Assembly: GCA_023460795.1 (NCBI GenBank)
Contig: JAEWPC010000012.1
Span: 1-60,809 of the forward strand
Length of the DNA stretch: 60,809 nucleotides
Direction: 5' to 3'
Source: Bacillota bacterium
GTDB lineage: Bacteria; Bacillota; Bacilli; Paenibacillales; Paenibacillaceae
The notes under the pieces were generated by a model. The model saw only the letters and a list, made by a program, of their open reading frames with translations, was not told where the DNA came from and ran no database searches. The translations under genes and the position numbers were made by a program. Below, piece after piece: positions 41,875 through 51,351 of the stretch (position 1 is its first letter; every line of letters begins with the position of its first letter).

Positions 41875-42638
41875 CCCACGGTCGCTCCTTCCAGCTTGAC
41901 TTGCTTGCGTTCGGCGATTCGCCGATTCAGCTCGCGCAATCCGTCGCCGAGTCCGCCGACGGCGTTAATTAAACCATGCTTGACCGCATCGGCGCCGATA
42001 ACTGTCGTGCCGATGTCCCGCGTCAGCTCGCCTGTTTTGAACATTAGCTCCTTGAACTTTTCTTCCGTAATGCCGGAATGGCGTATGACGAAGCGAGTGA
42101 CGCGTTCCTGCATTTTCTCCAAATATTCGAACGTTTGCGGAACGCCGATGACCAGCCCCGTCATCCGAATCGGGTGAATCGTCATCGTGGCGGTATCGGC
42201 GATGAACGTATAGTCCGACGAGACGGCGATCGGCACGCCGATCGAATGGCCGCCGCCAAGGACGACGGTCACGGTCGGCTTGCTGAGCGATGCGATCATC
42301 TCCGCGATGGCCAGCCCTGCTTCGACGTCTCCCCCGACCGTGTTCAGTACGATCAGCAAGCCTTCGATCTTCGGATTTTGCTCGGCGGCGACGAGCTGCG
42401 GGATGACGTGTTCGTATTTGGTCGTTTTATTTTGCGGCGGCAGCATGAGATGTCCTTCTACCTGGCCGATGATCGTGAGACAGAAGATGTTCGACTCTCC
42501 CGCCGGCAACGGCGTCTGGCCGAGCTGCACGATCGATTCCGTCGTCGCGGATGCCCGCTTGCCCTCATCAGCCGGAATCGCGTTCGGATTCACGCTGGGT
42601 TCCGCGCCGTTCGCTTCGTTCTTGTCTTTATTGCTCAA
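41871..42638 (-). CDS. tepA: ClpP-like protease TepA
   Basis: A 255-residue ClpP-fold protease, the translocation-enhancing protein also implicated in degrading small acid-soluble spore proteins. Catalytic Ser in GGGHSIGVP and His in MTIHPIRM; the oligomerisation motif LNTVGGDVEAGL precedes them. The N-terminal 60 residues are polar and disordered. TTG at 42638 follows GGAGGGAT at four to five bases and is preferred over an upstream ATG with no ribosome site. ylzJ-like gene follows, overlapping. Confidence 0.93.
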   Translation of the reverse strand: MSNKDKNEANGAEPSVNPNAIPADEGKRASATTESIVQLGQTPLPAGESNIFCLTIIGQVEGHLMLPPQNKTTKYEHVIPQLVAAEQNPKIEGLLIVLNTVGGDVEAGLAIAEMIASLSKPTVTVVLGGGHSIGVPIAVSSDYTFIADTATMTIHPIRMTGLVIGVPQTFEYLEKMQERVTRFVIRHSGITEEKFKELMFKTGELTRDIGTTVIGADAVKHGLINAVGGLGDGLRELNRRIAERKQVKLEGATVG

Positions 42639-42717
42639 CTTGATCCCTCCATCGCTGCATCCTAATGGCTTGACATAGTATGGTCGCCAAGGGAACAATT
42701 ATACGGCTTACAACAAA

Positions 42718-42762
42718 GCAAAAACCGCTCCCCTCCGCATCGCGTGCGTGAGGGAACGGTTC
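42718..42762 (-). terminator. Intrinsic terminator of rnjB
   Basis: AACCGTTCCCTC / GAGGGGAGCGGTT (minus strand) followed by TTTGC, 30 bp after the rnjB stop. Confidence 0.8.
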
Positions 42763-42791
42763 TGAATGAGTGTGGGTTATCCGTCTTTCTC

Positions 42792-44471
42792 TTATACTTC
42801 CATGATGATCGGCAAGATCATCGGTCTGCGTCTCGTTTGCTCGTACAGGAACCGGCCGAGCGCGTCTTTGACGTTCGTCTTCAGCGACGCCCATTCGTTC
42901 ACGTTATCGTTCATCAGCTTCTGCAGCGTGCCCGTTACGATGCGGTTCGCTTCTTCCAGCAGCCCTTCGGACTCTCTCACGTAGACGAAGCCGCGCGAGA
43001 TAATGTCCGGTCCGGACATGATTGCGCCGTCTTGCTTGCTCAGCGTAACGACGACGACGAGGATGCCGTCTTGGGACAGCAATTTGCGGTCGCGCAGGAC
43101 GATGTTGCCTACGTCTCCGACGCCAAGTCCGTCGATCAGCACGTTGCCGGACGGAATTTTGCCGGCTTTGCGCGCCGAACCGTTCTGGAATTCGACCGTG
43201 TCACCGTTATCGATAAGGAAAATATTTTCCTTAGGAATGCCTACCGCTTCGCCTAGCAAGCCGTGATGGCGGAGCATCCGGTATTCACCGTGAATCGGGA
43301 TGAAATATTGCGGCCGAATGAGGTTCAGCATGAGCTTCAATTCTTCTTGGCTGCCGTGTCCGGATACGTGTACGCCGGATATCGATCCTGGTCCATAGAT
43401 GACATGCGCGCCTAGGCGCATCAATTCGTCTACCGTACGGCCGACATAACGCTCGTTACCCGGGATCGGGGTAGCGGCGATTACGACGGTGTCGCCTGGC
43501 AGAATGTCGACTTTGCGGTGTGTCGATCTCGCCATGCGTGTAAGCGCAGACATGGGTTCGCCCTGGGAGCCCGTCGACAGGATGACGACGCGGTCCGCGG
43601 GGAGCTTGTTCACTTCTTCAGGCTCAATGAGCATGCCTTCCGGAATGTTCAGGTAGCCGAGTTCGGACGCGATCGTAACGACGTTAACCATGCTGCGTCC
43701 GATAACGGTCATCTTGCGGCGCGTTTCGATCGCGGCGTTGATGACCTGCTGAATCCGATGGACGTTCGATGCGAAGGTCGCAACGACGACGCGTTGTTTG
43801 GAACTGCGGAAAATCTCTTCGAATTCCTTGCCGATGTTGCTCTCCGACGGCGTGAATCCTGCGCGTTCCGCGTTCGTGCTGTCCGATAACAGCGCCAATA
43901 CGCCGCGGCTGCCGATTCCGGCCATCCGCTGCAAGTCCGCATACTGCTCGTTCACCGGCGTATGGTCGAACTTGAAGTCGCCCGTATGAACGACGATGCC
44001 TTCCGGAGTATCCAGGCATACGCCGACGGAATCCGGAATACTGTGATTCGTACGGAAGAAGCTCGCTTTAATCGAACCGAGCTGCAGCTCCGTTGCTTCG
44101 TTAATGAGAATCCGCTTCGTGTCGCCGAGCAATCCCGCTTCTTTGAGCTTATTCTCGACGAGTCCGAGCGTCAGTTTCGTGCCGTAGATCGGCACGTTCA
44201 ATTGCTTCAAGATGTACGGAAGACCGCCGATGTGGTCCTCGTGACCATGCGTAAGCAGTATGCCCCGTACTTTATCGCGGTTTTCCAATAGATAAGTTAT
44301 GTCCGGAATAACGACGTCGATGCCGAGCATCTCTTCCTCTGGAAACTTTAATCCGGCATCAACGACGATAATATCGTTCGCGTATTGAATGCAATACATG
44401 TTTTTGCCGATCTCACCTACGCCGCCGAGCGCGAAAATGAGCAATTTATCTTGGTTGTTTTTCTTAGACAA
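42792..44471 (-). CDS. rnjB: Ribonuclease J
   Basis: A 559-residue metallo-beta-lactamase/beta-CASP ribonuclease. Metal ligands: HGHEDHIGG (near 74-82), HTGDFKFDH and the beta-CASP GSQGEPMSAL and GHGSQEELKLM; C-terminal domain for dimerisation. It has 5' exonuclease and endonuclease activity on RNA. The intact HxHxDH suggests catalytic competence. It is named by synteny (dapA-rnjB-tepA); it could equally be RNase J1. TTG at 44471 follows GGGAGGTAC. A dedicated promoter is at 44562-44591. Confidence 0.93.
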   Translation of the reverse strand: MSKKNNQDKLLIFALGGVGEIGKNMYCIQYANDIIVVDAGLKFPEEEMLGIDVVIPDITYLLENRDKVRGILLTHGHEDHIGGLPYILKQLNVPIYGTKLTLGLVENKLKEAGLLGDTKRILINEATELQLGSIKASFFRTNHSIPDSVGVCLDTPEGIVVHTGDFKFDHTPVNEQYADLQRMAGIGSRGVLALLSDSTNAERAGFTPSESNIGKEFEEIFRSSKQRVVVATFASNVHRIQQVINAAIETRRKMTVIGRSMVNVVTIASELGYLNIPEGMLIEPEEVNKLPADRVVILSTGSQGEPMSALTRMARSTHRKVDILPGDTVVIAATPIPGNERYVGRTVDELMRLGAHVIYGPGSISGVHVSGHGSQEELKLMLNLIRPQYFIPIHGEYRMLRHHGLLGEAVGIPKENIFLIDNGDTVEFQNGSARKAGKIPSGNVLIDGLGVGDVGNIVLRDRKLLSQDGILVVVVTLSKQDGAIMSGPDIISRGFVYVRESEGLLEEANRIVTGTLQKLMNDNVNEWASLKTNVKDALGRFLYEQTRRRPMILPIIMEV

Positions 44472-44561
44472 GTGTAGTACCTCCCGAATCATCTCGACGA
44501 TCCCGTTCGATATGAAATTTTCAAGTTGCTAAATATTGGCCGCACCCAATCACTCTCAATC

Positions 44562-44591
44562 ATTATACATGAAGCAAAAGAACAAAAACAA
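44562..44591 (-). promoter_or_regulatory. Sigma-A promoter of rnjB
   Basis: -35 TTGTTT (44591-44586), 18 bp spacer, -10 TATAAT (44567-44562), lying between the dapA terminator and the rnjB start. Confidence 0.72.
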
Positions 44592-44616
44592 GTTCGCCGA
44601 AAGAGGTTCTACGCAG

Positions 44617-44648
44617 CAAAAAAACCGATATCCAGCGGATATCGGTTT
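44617..44648 (-). terminator. Intrinsic terminator of dapA
   Basis: AAACCGATATCC / GGATATCGGTTT followed by TTTTG on the minus strand, a perfect 12 bp stem. Confidence 0.92.
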
Positions 44649-44691
44649 CGCGGGTAAGGGGACTTAGCGGCGAACGACAGAAATCCGATGG

Positions 44692-45570
44692 TTAAGCTTT
44701 CATTAACGCTTGCAGGAATTCTTTCTCCGCCTCGGTCGCGCCTGTGAGAGGCAGACGAACGCCGCCCACCGGCAACCCGCGCAGGCTAAGCGCATGCTTG
44801 ACCGCGACCGGATTCGGAACCGGGTGCGGGCAGTTGAACAAGCCCTTGAAATACGGATAGCATTGCTGATTGAGCGCGATCGCTTCTTGAACGTTGCCCG
44901 CCAAGTAGGCGTCGATCAGCTTCTTCATCCGCGCGCCGATCACATGGCTGGCGACGCTGACGATACCATAGCCGCCGACCGACAACACCGGCAGCGTCAT
45001 CGCATCGTCTCCGCTATATACGATGAAACCTTCCGGCGCGCCGCTGACGATTTCCGTTACTTGCTCCAAGCCGGCGCACTCTTTGGTCGCGACGATGTTC
45101 GGAATTTGCGCGAGCCGCAGCGTCGTCGCGACCGAGATCGAAGTAACCGTGCGGGAAGGCACGTTATAGATCATGACCGGAAGCTTGGTCGCTTCGGCGA
45201 TGACGCGGAAATGCTGGTAGATGCCTTCTTGGCTTGGCTTATTGTAATACGGAGCGACGAGCAGAATCCCGTCGACGCCGGCTTCTTCCGCCTTCTTCGT
45301 CAATTGAATAGAATGCGCCGTTTCGTTGCTCCCCGTGCCTGCGATGATCTTAGCGCGTCCCGCCGCTCTCTTGACCGCGAAGCGGAACAGCTCGACCTTC
45401 TCCTCGTCGGACAGCGTCGGAGACTCTCCCGTCGTCCCGCTGACCACTAGGCTTTCGGCGGCTTGCTCTTCAATCAGATAATCGATGATTCGGCCTGTCG
45501 TCTCCCAGTCGATATTTAACTGCTCATCGAATGGCGTTACCATTGCCGTAACTAAACGTCCGAAACTCAT
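44692..45570 (-). CDS. dapA: 4-hydroxy-tetrahydrodipicolinate synthase
   Basis: A 292-residue class I aldolase condensing pyruvate with aspartate semialdehyde. Visible: GTTGESPTLSDEEK (near 44-57), YYNKPSQEG, active Tyr in YNVPSRT and Schiff-base Lys in IVATKECAG (near 160). First branch-specific step to diaminopimelate, lysine and dipicolinate. Last gene of the spoVFAB-asd-dapG-dapA operon, 29 bp after dapG, followed by a strong terminator. Confidence 0.97.
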   Translation of the reverse strand: MSFGRLVTAMVTPFDEQLNIDWETTGRIIDYLIEEQAAESLVVSGTTGESPTLSDEEKVELFRFAVKRAAGRAKIIAGTGSNETAHSIQLTKKAEEAGVDGILLVAPYYNKPSQEGIYQHFRVIAEATKLPVMIYNVPSRTVTSISVATTLRLAQIPNIVATKECAGLEQVTEIVSGAPEGFIVYSGDDAMTLPVLSVGGYGIVSVASHVIGARMKKLIDAYLAGNVQEAIALNQQCYPYFKGLFNCPHPVPNPVAVKHALSLRGLPVGGVRLPLTGATEAEKEFLQALMKA

Positions 45571-45598
45571 TGCGGTTCCCCCTTGATTCTACGTCTTA

Positions 45599-46816
45599 TT
45601 ATGCCAGATGAAGTCCGAACGCGGAATGTAAAGCTTGAAGCGCCGCAGCCAGATCGGTTTCGGCGATCAGCACCCATATCGTCGTATTCGAGTCCGCGGA
45701 TTGCAAGATGTTAATTCCCGCTGTCGTTAAAGCTTCCACGATCCCGGCCATCACGCCGGGCTCGCCGTTCATGCCGCCTCCGATAAGCGATACCTTGGCG
45801 CAGCCTCTGCGCACGACCGGTTCGAAATCAAGCTCGCGCAGCAGCTTTATCGCATCGTCCGTATCGGCGTCGGGCACCGTGTAATGAACGCCGGTCGGCA
45901 TGACGTTAATGAAATCCACGCTGATCCCGTGCGTAGCCATCGCCCGGAATACGCGAAGCTGCAGATCGGAAGGTCCGTTATCGTTATATACCGCAAGCTG
46001 GGTCACGCTGCTGACGTGCGCCAGCCCCGTGACCGTACGGTCCGTCCACACGCCCTTCTCCCTGATCGTTTCCGACCTGGTGACGAGCGTGCCTTCTCCG
46101 TCCGAGAACGTCGAGCGTACGCGAACGGGAACGCCGGCTTTCATCGCGATCTCGACGGCCCTGGGGTGAATGACTTTGGCGCCGTTGTTCGCCATATTGC
46201 TAATCTCTTCGTAGCTTACGACCGGCAGCTGGCGAGCGCTTGGCACCCACCTCGGATCCGCGGTTAGAATGCCATCCACGTCCGTATAGATATCGACGAT
46301 GGACGCGCCGAGAGCGGCGCCTAATGCCGTTGCCGACGTATCGCTCCCGCCGCGCCCGAGCGTCGTGATCTCTCCGCGGTCCGTTGCGCCTTGGAAGCCG
46401 GCGACGATCACGACGCGGCCTTCCTTAAGGTGCTGACGGATCGCTTCCGTCTGAATGCGCAAGATTCGCGCGGAGCCGAATCTCGCATCCGTCACGATCC
46501 CTGCCTGTCCTCCCGAAAGAGCGACGGAAGGAATCCCTTCCGCGGTCAACAGGCTGCACAGCGTTGCGGCGGAGATCAGTTCTCCGCAAGAGAGCAGCAG
46601 ATCTTTCTCTCTAGCGGGCAAGGCGTTGCCGTTCTGCCGGATAAGCTCTAGCAATGAATCGGTGGCATACGGCTCCCCGCGTCTTCCCATCGCCGATACG
46701 ACGACGACGAGCGAGTGCCCGGCAGCTCGTTCCCGGACAATGTGACGGAGGACGTGGCTTCGGCTTTGTTCGCCTTGCAGCGACGTTCCGCCGAATTTCT
46801 GCACGATCAGGTCCAT
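45599..46816 (-). CDS. dapG: Aspartate kinase
   Basis: A 405-residue aspartokinase: catalytic domain with KFGGTSLQ at the N-terminus, GFQGATDRGEITTLGRGGSDTSA split here as GFQGATD and TLGRGGSDTSA, and two C-terminal ACT domains (from about 265). The product order matches DapG of Bacillus, the diaminopimelate-sensitive isozyme, inferred from synteny with asd and dapA. Feeds aspartyl phosphate to Asd encoded just upstream. Confidence 0.95.
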   Translation of the reverse strand: MDLIVQKFGGTSLQGEQSRSHVLRHIVRERAAGHSLVVVVSAMGRRGEPYATDSLLELIRQNGNALPAREKDLLLSCGELISAATLCSLLTAEGIPSVALSGGQAGIVTDARFGSARILRIQTEAIRQHLKEGRVVIVAGFQGATDRGEITTLGRGGSDTSATALGAALGASIVDIYTDVDGILTADPRWVPSARQLPVVSYEEISNMANNGAKVIHPRAVEIAMKAGVPVRVRSTFSDGEGTLVTRSETIREKGVWTDRTVTGLAHVSSVTQLAVYNDNGPSDLQLRVFRAMATHGISVDFINVMPTGVHYTVPDADTDDAIKLLRELDFEPVVRRGCAKVSLIGGGMNGEPGVMAGIVEALTTAGINILQSADSNTTIWVLIAETDLAAALQALHSAFGLHLA

Positions 46817-46886
46817 CTTGGGCTTCCTCCACTTCAGGCATAGACCATTGGTGGAACAAGAGAGAGATCGTTGCTGCTGCTCCGAA

Positions 46887-47924
46887 TTATTGAGGGATTG
46901 CGATAAACTCCGCGATCTGAACCGCGTTCCAAGCCGCGCCTTTGAGCAGGTTGTCGGACACGATCCACAGGTTCAAGCCGCGCGGGTTGGAGATGTCGCG
47001 GCGAACGCGTCCGACGAACGTCTCGTTCTTGCCTGCCGCGAACACAGGCATCGGATATTGTTGACCTGCCGGATCGTCAAGCAGGACGATGCCGGGAGCA
47101 TCCGACAGCAAATTCTTTACTTCTTCGACTTCGAAATCGGACTTCAGCTCGACATATACCGATTCGGAGTGACCATAGACGACCGGCACGCGTACGCAAG
47201 TCGCCGTGACTTCCAGCGTATCGTCGCCAAGGATCTTCTTCGTCTCGCGTATCATCTTCATTTCTTCGAGCGTAAAACCGTTGTCCGTAAACTTGTCGAT
47301 TTGCGGGATGACGTTGAACGCGATCTGATGCTTCACCGGAAGCGAAGCCGTCGGCAGAATGTCCGGTTTCGGATCGTTGCCGGCAAGAACTTCGCCCGAT
47401 TGACGTAGCATCTCGTTAATGGCTTTGGCGCCTGCGCCGGATACCGCTTGATAAGTCGACACGATAATACGGCTAATGCCGTAACGGTCGTAAAGCGGTT
47501 TAAGCGCGGCGACCATCTGGATCGTCGAGCAGTTCGGGTTCGCGATGATCCCTTTGTGCCCGCTGAGCTTATCGATATTGACTTCCGGAACGATAAGCGG
47601 GGTGTCCGGATCCATCCGGTAAGCGTTCGTATTGTCGATGCACACCGCGCCGTGTTCGACCGCATAAGGAATGAGGGCCTTGCTTACGTCCCCGCCTGCG
47701 CTGAACAACGCGATGTCAACGCCCTTGAAGCTTTCCGGCTTCGCCTCTTCCACCGCGATCTCGTGTCCCTTGAACTTGAGTTTCGTGCCGGCGGAACGCG
47801 CCGAAGAGAGAAGCTTCAGGCTGGCCAACGGGAAGTCGCGTTCTTCGAGTAATCGGATGATCTGTTCTCCAACGGCGCCGGTCGCTCCAACGACGGCGAC
47901 GTTAAACAACGCACGTGAAGACAT
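46887..47924 (-). CDS. asd: Aspartate-semialdehyde dehydrogenase
   Basis: A 345-residue NADP-dependent enzyme: GATGAVGEQIIRLLEER at the N-terminus, catalytic Cys in NPNCSTIQ (near 129) and the substrate-binding His/Arg region further on (ASLPVKHQIAFNVIPQID). Reduces aspartyl phosphate to the semialdehyde used by DapA. Lies between spoVFB and dapG, as in Bacillus; ATG 47924 after GGGGAG. Confidence 0.97.
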   Translation of the reverse strand: MSSRALFNVAVVGATGAVGEQIIRLLEERDFPLASLKLLSSARSAGTKLKFKGHEIAVEEAKPESFKGVDIALFSAGGDVSKALIPYAVEHGAVCIDNTNAYRMDPDTPLIVPEVNIDKLSGHKGIIANPNCSTIQMVAALKPLYDRYGISRIIVSTYQAVSGAGAKAINEMLRQSGEVLAGNDPKPDILPTASLPVKHQIAFNVIPQIDKFTDNGFTLEEMKMIRETKKILGDDTLEVTATCVRVPVVYGHSESVYVELKSDFEVEEVKNLLSDAPGIVLLDDPAGQQYPMPVFAAGKNETFVGRVRRDISNPRGLNLWIVSDNLLKGAAWNAVQIAEFIAIPQ

Positions 47925-47957
47925 TGGATGATTCTCCCCTTTGGTGCAACGAATATC

Positions 47958-48554
47958 TCAAGCGTATTGGAATCGCTCAATGAGCAATGGTTGCAGTTGT
48001 TTGCCTTGCAGCGCGGCCTCGCACGTTTCCAAGACGAGATCCATGCGCGCGACAAGGGAATTCGGCTTCGCCTGCGGGTTGTCTTGACCGAACGGAACGA
48101 AATACACGTTCTTCGTTACGAGCAGCTTCGCGATATTGGCTGCGTTCAAGCCAAGTCCGTCGTTCGTCGAAATGGCGAGAACGAGCGGCCTTTGGTTACG
48201 CATCTGAGACTTGGCGGCCATCAATACCGGTCCGTCCGTCATCGCGTTCGCCAGCTTGCTTGTCGTGTTGCCCGTGCATGGAGCAATCGCCAATACGTCA
48301 AGCCTCTTCGAAGGGCCGAGCGGTTCCGCGTCCACGATCGTCGATATGATCTCGTTGCCTGTAATATCTCGAAGCGCCTTCTGCCAATCCGCCGAAGCGC
48401 CGAATCTAGTATCCGTAGTCATGATCGTAGTAGAAACGATCGGCACGACGTTCGCGCCTGCGTCGACGAAACGCTGGATTTGCGGCATGATCTCCGAAAG
48501 CGTGCAATGCGATCCGGACAAAGCGTAGCCTACCGTTATCCCGTGCCAATTCAT
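47958..48554 (-). CDS. spoVFB: Dipicolinate synthase subunit B
   Basis: A 198-residue flavoprotein-like subunit of dipicolinate synthase, made in the mother cell. Start NWHGITVGYALSGSHCT, then TIMTTDTRFG and a PCTGNTTSKLANAMTDGPV flavin-binding-type stretch. With subunit A it converts dihydrodipicolinate to dipicolinic acid for the spore core. ATG 48554 overlaps the end of spoVFA by 4 bp; a long in-frame extension upstream is rejected. Confidence 0.95.
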   Translation of the reverse strand: MNWHGITVGYALSGSHCTLSEIMPQIQRFVDAGANVVPIVSTTIMTTDTRFGASADWQKALRDITGNEIISTIVDAEPLGPSKRLDVLAIAPCTGNTTSKLANAMTDGPVLMAAKSQMRNQRPLVLAISTNDGLGLNAANIAKLLVTKNVYFVPFGQDNPQAKPNSLVARMDLVLETCEAALQGKQLQPLLIERFQYA

Positions 48555-49450
48555 GATTGATTCCCCCGTAGTCGGAAGTCTTCCAGAATGATCTGGGTCA
48601 GACTGTTCGCGATGATTCGACCGGCTGTCTTCGGAGCCACGATTCCAGGTAATCCGGGCGCCAGCAGCGCCTTGATTCCTCTCTTCTCGGCGAACCGAAA
48701 ATCGGTTCCGCCAGGCTTCGATGCCAAGTCGATAATACATGCGCGCAGGGGAAGCTGTGCGATCACTTGTGCTGTGACTATCATAGTCGGAATTGTATTA
48801 AAAATCAAGTCGATATTCCCCGCCTGGCGCGCGATTTCAGGCATATAGAAAGGCTCAAAACCGACCTCGAAAGCACGTGCGAACGACTCGTCGCGGCGCA
48901 CTCCGACCTTCACGTTAGCGCCGAGCGCCTTCAGCGTCCGAGCCATCGTAAAGCCGGTCCGCCCGAGTCCGAGCACCATGCAATTCGAGTTGTGAATCGT
49001 AATATCCGTATTCTGTATCGCCATCATAAGGGCGCCTTCGGCGGTCGGAATCGAGTTGTAGATCGCGACGTCATCCCGCTCGAACAGCTCGACGAGCGCG
49101 ATTTGATGCTTCTCGCACAGCTTCCTCAAATAAGGCTTAGCCATGCCCGTAATGATTTTACACGTCTTAGGAGCCACAGATAGATGGGCTTCCGTCAATT
49201 TAAGCTCTTGGTCCGTAAATATCGTCGAGATCGTCCCGTCGTCATCCGTACCGACCGCAGGAAGCACCAATGCGTCCGCATTGTGCAGAATGTCCGGGGT
49301 CCAGTCGGCTTTGACGACTCCGCTGAACGGCGTATCCAGCCTATCGAAGCCGCATAACGTAACACTCGCGTCGAGCTCCGTTAGACGGCGAATGACTTCC
49401 AGCTGCCTGGCGTCTCCTCCTGCGAGAACGATCTGTGCTCCCGTGAGCAT
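48551..49450 (-). CDS. spoVFA: Dipicolinate synthase subunit A
   Basis: A 299-residue NAD(P)-binding subunit. N-terminal domain starts LTGAQIVLAGGDARQLEVIR; the Rossmann motif VLGLGRTGFTMARTL lies near residue 160 and LIFNTIPTMIV further on. Carries out the oxidation step of dipicolinate synthesis during sporulation. First gene of the operon that continues with spoVFB, asd, dapG and dapA, so mother-cell demand for dipicolinate is tied to aspartate-pathway enzymes. Confidence 0.96.
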   Translation of the reverse strand: MLTGAQIVLAGGDARQLEVIRRLTELDASVTLCGFDRLDTPFSGVVKADWTPDILHNADALVLPAVGTDDDGTISTIFTDQELKLTEAHLSVAPKTCKIITGMAKPYLRKLCEKHQIALVELFERDDVAIYNSIPTAEGALMMAIQNTDITIHNSNCMVLGLGRTGFTMARTLKALGANVKVGVRRDESFARAFEVGFEPFYMPEIARQAGNIDLIFNTIPTMIVTAQVIAQLPLRACIIDLASKPGGTDFRFAEKRGIKALLAPGLPGIVAPKTAGRIIANSLTQIILEDFRLRGNQS

Positions 49451-49551
49451 CGTGTCCCCTCCCTTCGTTTGCTTGCTTGCTTAGCACATCGTATGCATGC
49501 GCCCAGTCAGGGGTGAAGGGACAGATCGGGAGAACGACACCCCTAACAAGC

Positions 49552-49589
49552 AAAAAAGCCCGATCCGACCATTGGTCGAATCAAGCTTT
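49552..49589 (-). terminator. Intrinsic terminator of dut
   Basis: AAGC(TT)GAT-CGACCA / TGGTCG-ATC-GGGCTT followed by TTTTG on the minus strand. It separates dut/M16 genes from the spoVF operon. Confidence 0.8.
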
Positions 49590-49602
49590 ACTCCTACAAC
49601 CA

Positions 49603-50046
49603 TTATTTCCCGGTGTGACCGAACCCGCCTTCGCCGCGGAGAGTGTCCGGCAGTTCGGACACTTCCTGCAGCGCGACTCGAGGTACGAGTTGGAACACGA
49701 TCTGCGCGATCCGCTCGCCGCGATTGATCGTGAAGGCTTCCTGCCCCAAGTTAATGAGCAGTACTTTCACTTCGCCGCGATAATCCGCGTCGATCGTGCC
49801 CGGCGTATTCAAGCAGGTAATGCCATGCTTGAAGGCTAGCCCGCTGCGGGGTCTCACTTGGGCTTCAAGCTCGCGAGGCATCGCCATGGCGAAGCCCGTC
49901 GGAATTAATGCTCGCTGGCCCGGAGCCAAGACGACCGGCTCGGTTACCGCGGCGTGGACGTCGAAACCAGCCGCCCATTCCGACATTTGCTGAGGCAGCG
50001 GAACGTCTTCATTCCCCGGAAGCCTCTTCAGTTGAATTGGATACAA
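49603..50046 (-). CDS. dut: dUTP diphosphatase
   Basis: A 147-residue trimeric dUTPase. Motifs I-V: AAGFDVHAAV, PRSGLAFKHG, NTPGTIDADYRGEV, a GERIAQIVF block and the C-terminal RGEGGFGHTGK that closes over the active site. Hydrolyses dUTP to keep uracil out of DNA. The start is a TTG at 50046 with GGGAGGGAG just before it, inside the last 38 bp of the upstream M16 gene. In Bacillus this place is held by ymxH, absent here. Confidence 0.95.
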   Translation of the reverse strand: MYPIQLKRLPGNEDVPLPQQMSEWAAGFDVHAAVTEPVVLAPGQRALIPTGFAMAMPRELEAQVRPRSGLAFKHGITCLNTPGTIDADYRGEVKVLLINLGQEAFTINRGERIAQIVFQLVPRVALQEVSELPDTLRGEGGFGHTGK

Positions 50047-51289
50047 CGAACTCCCTCCCGATTCCCGACAACACTTTATCGTTAGCGCCGACTAGAGCGA
50101 CCGCGCTCGGCTGCTGCATCATTTTCGCGACCATGTCGTTGACGTCATTCAGCGACACCCGGTCGATTCTCGCCAGCATGTCGTCCAATGAATGATGCCG
50201 CCCGAGCATCAGCTCGTTTTTGCCTATGCGGTTCATCCGGCTGCTCGTGCTTTCCAAGCTTAAGATCAGATTGCCCTTCAGCTGCTCTTTGCCGCGGGAA
50301 ATCTCGGCTTCGCTCAGCCCGTTGGCCGCGACGTCGTTCAGCATTTCCATCGTGAGGTCATAGACGTCCTGGGTTTGCTTCGGTGCCGTTCCCGCATATA
50401 CGGTGAACAATCCGCTGTCTGCATAGGAGGTGTGATAGGAGTACACCGAGTAAGCCAAGCCGCGCTTCTCGCGAATTTCTTGGAACAGCCGCGAGCTCAT
50501 GCCTCCGCCGATCGTATTGTTAAGCAGAATCATCGCGTATAAATTCGGTTCTTGGATCGAACAGCCCGGGAACGTCAGGCATAGATGGTTCTGCTCGGTC
50601 TTCTTCCGATGGAACAACGCGCCAGAACGGAACGACGGCGTGGCAACCGGCTGTTCGCTGCCTCTGACGTCGAACTGTCCGAAATGCTCTTCCAGTAACG
50701 CGAGGACGTCTTCGCCTACGTTGCCGGCAATGCTGATGACCGTATTGTCGATCCGATAACGCTCGCTCATATAGTTGCGCAAATCCGAAGGGCCCATGGC
50801 ATTCAGCCGCTCCGCCGTGCCGAGTATGGAGTACGCCAGCGGATGCCCGTCATAGGCGGCTCTGGAAGCGAGATCGTGAACCGTATCGTCCGGCGTGTCG
50901 TCGTACATCGAGATTTCCTCGAGGATGACGTTCTTCTCCTTCGCCAATTCTTCGTCCGCAAGCTGCGAGTTGAAGAACATGTCCGCGAGAATGTCGACGG
51001 CGATCGGCAGATGCTCGTCAAGCACCTTAGCATAATAGCAAGTGTATTCTTTGGACGTGAAGGCGTTCACGTTGCCGCCGATTCCGTCGAAACGGTCGGC
51101 GATATCTTTAGCGCTATGTCGATCGGTCCCTTTAAACAGCATGTGTTCGATAAAATGGGAAATCCCGTTGTTGTCCAACGTTTCGTAGCGGGAACCGGTT
51201 TTGACCCAGATGCCGAACGATACCGATCTGACGCCGGGAATCGATTCGATCATCACGCGCAGTCCGTTCTTAAGTTGATACTTGTTCAC
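50009..51289 (-). CDS. mlpA: M16-family zinc peptidase (MlpA/YmxG type)
   Basis: A 426-residue processing-peptidase-like protein with zinc motif HFIEH (HxxEH, near 47) in NGISHFIEHMLFKGT, and the downstream Glu in ELAKEKNVILEEISMY. C-terminal half is the usual second M16 domain. GTG at 51289 follows GGGGGAG; an ATG 18 codons upstream lacks a ribosome site. Order ylxY-mlpA-(dut)-spoVFA as in Bacillus. Substrate unknown. Confidence 0.93.
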   Translation of the reverse strand: MNKYQLKNGLRVMIESIPGVRSVSFGIWVKTGSRYETLDNNGISHFIEHMLFKGTDRHSAKDIADRFDGIGGNVNAFTSKEYTCYYAKVLDEHLPIAVDILADMFFNSQLADEELAKEKNVILEEISMYDDTPDDTVHDLASRAAYDGHPLAYSILGTAERLNAMGPSDLRNYMSERYRIDNTVISIAGNVGEDVLALLEEHFGQFDVRGSEQPVATPSFRSGALFHRKKTEQNHLCLTFPGCSIQEPNLYAMILLNNTIGGGMSSRLFQEIREKRGLAYSVYSYHTSYADSGLFTVYAGTAPKQTQDVYDLTMEMLNDVAANGLSEAEISRGKEQLKGNLILSLESTSSRMNRIGKNELMLGRHHSLDDMLARIDRVSLNDVNDMVAKMMQQPSAVALVGANDKVLSGIGREFVVSNSTEEASGE

Positions 51290-51351
51290 CCGATCTCCCC
51301 CTTTGAGAATGATATCACTATACCAAATTCCGACAACTGCCACAACAACGC

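Noticed and set aside
44648..49450. A lysine riboswitch controlling dapG, dapA or asd
   Set aside because: Gaps between these genes are 30-120 bp and too short to hold the aptamer; no matching sequence was seen.
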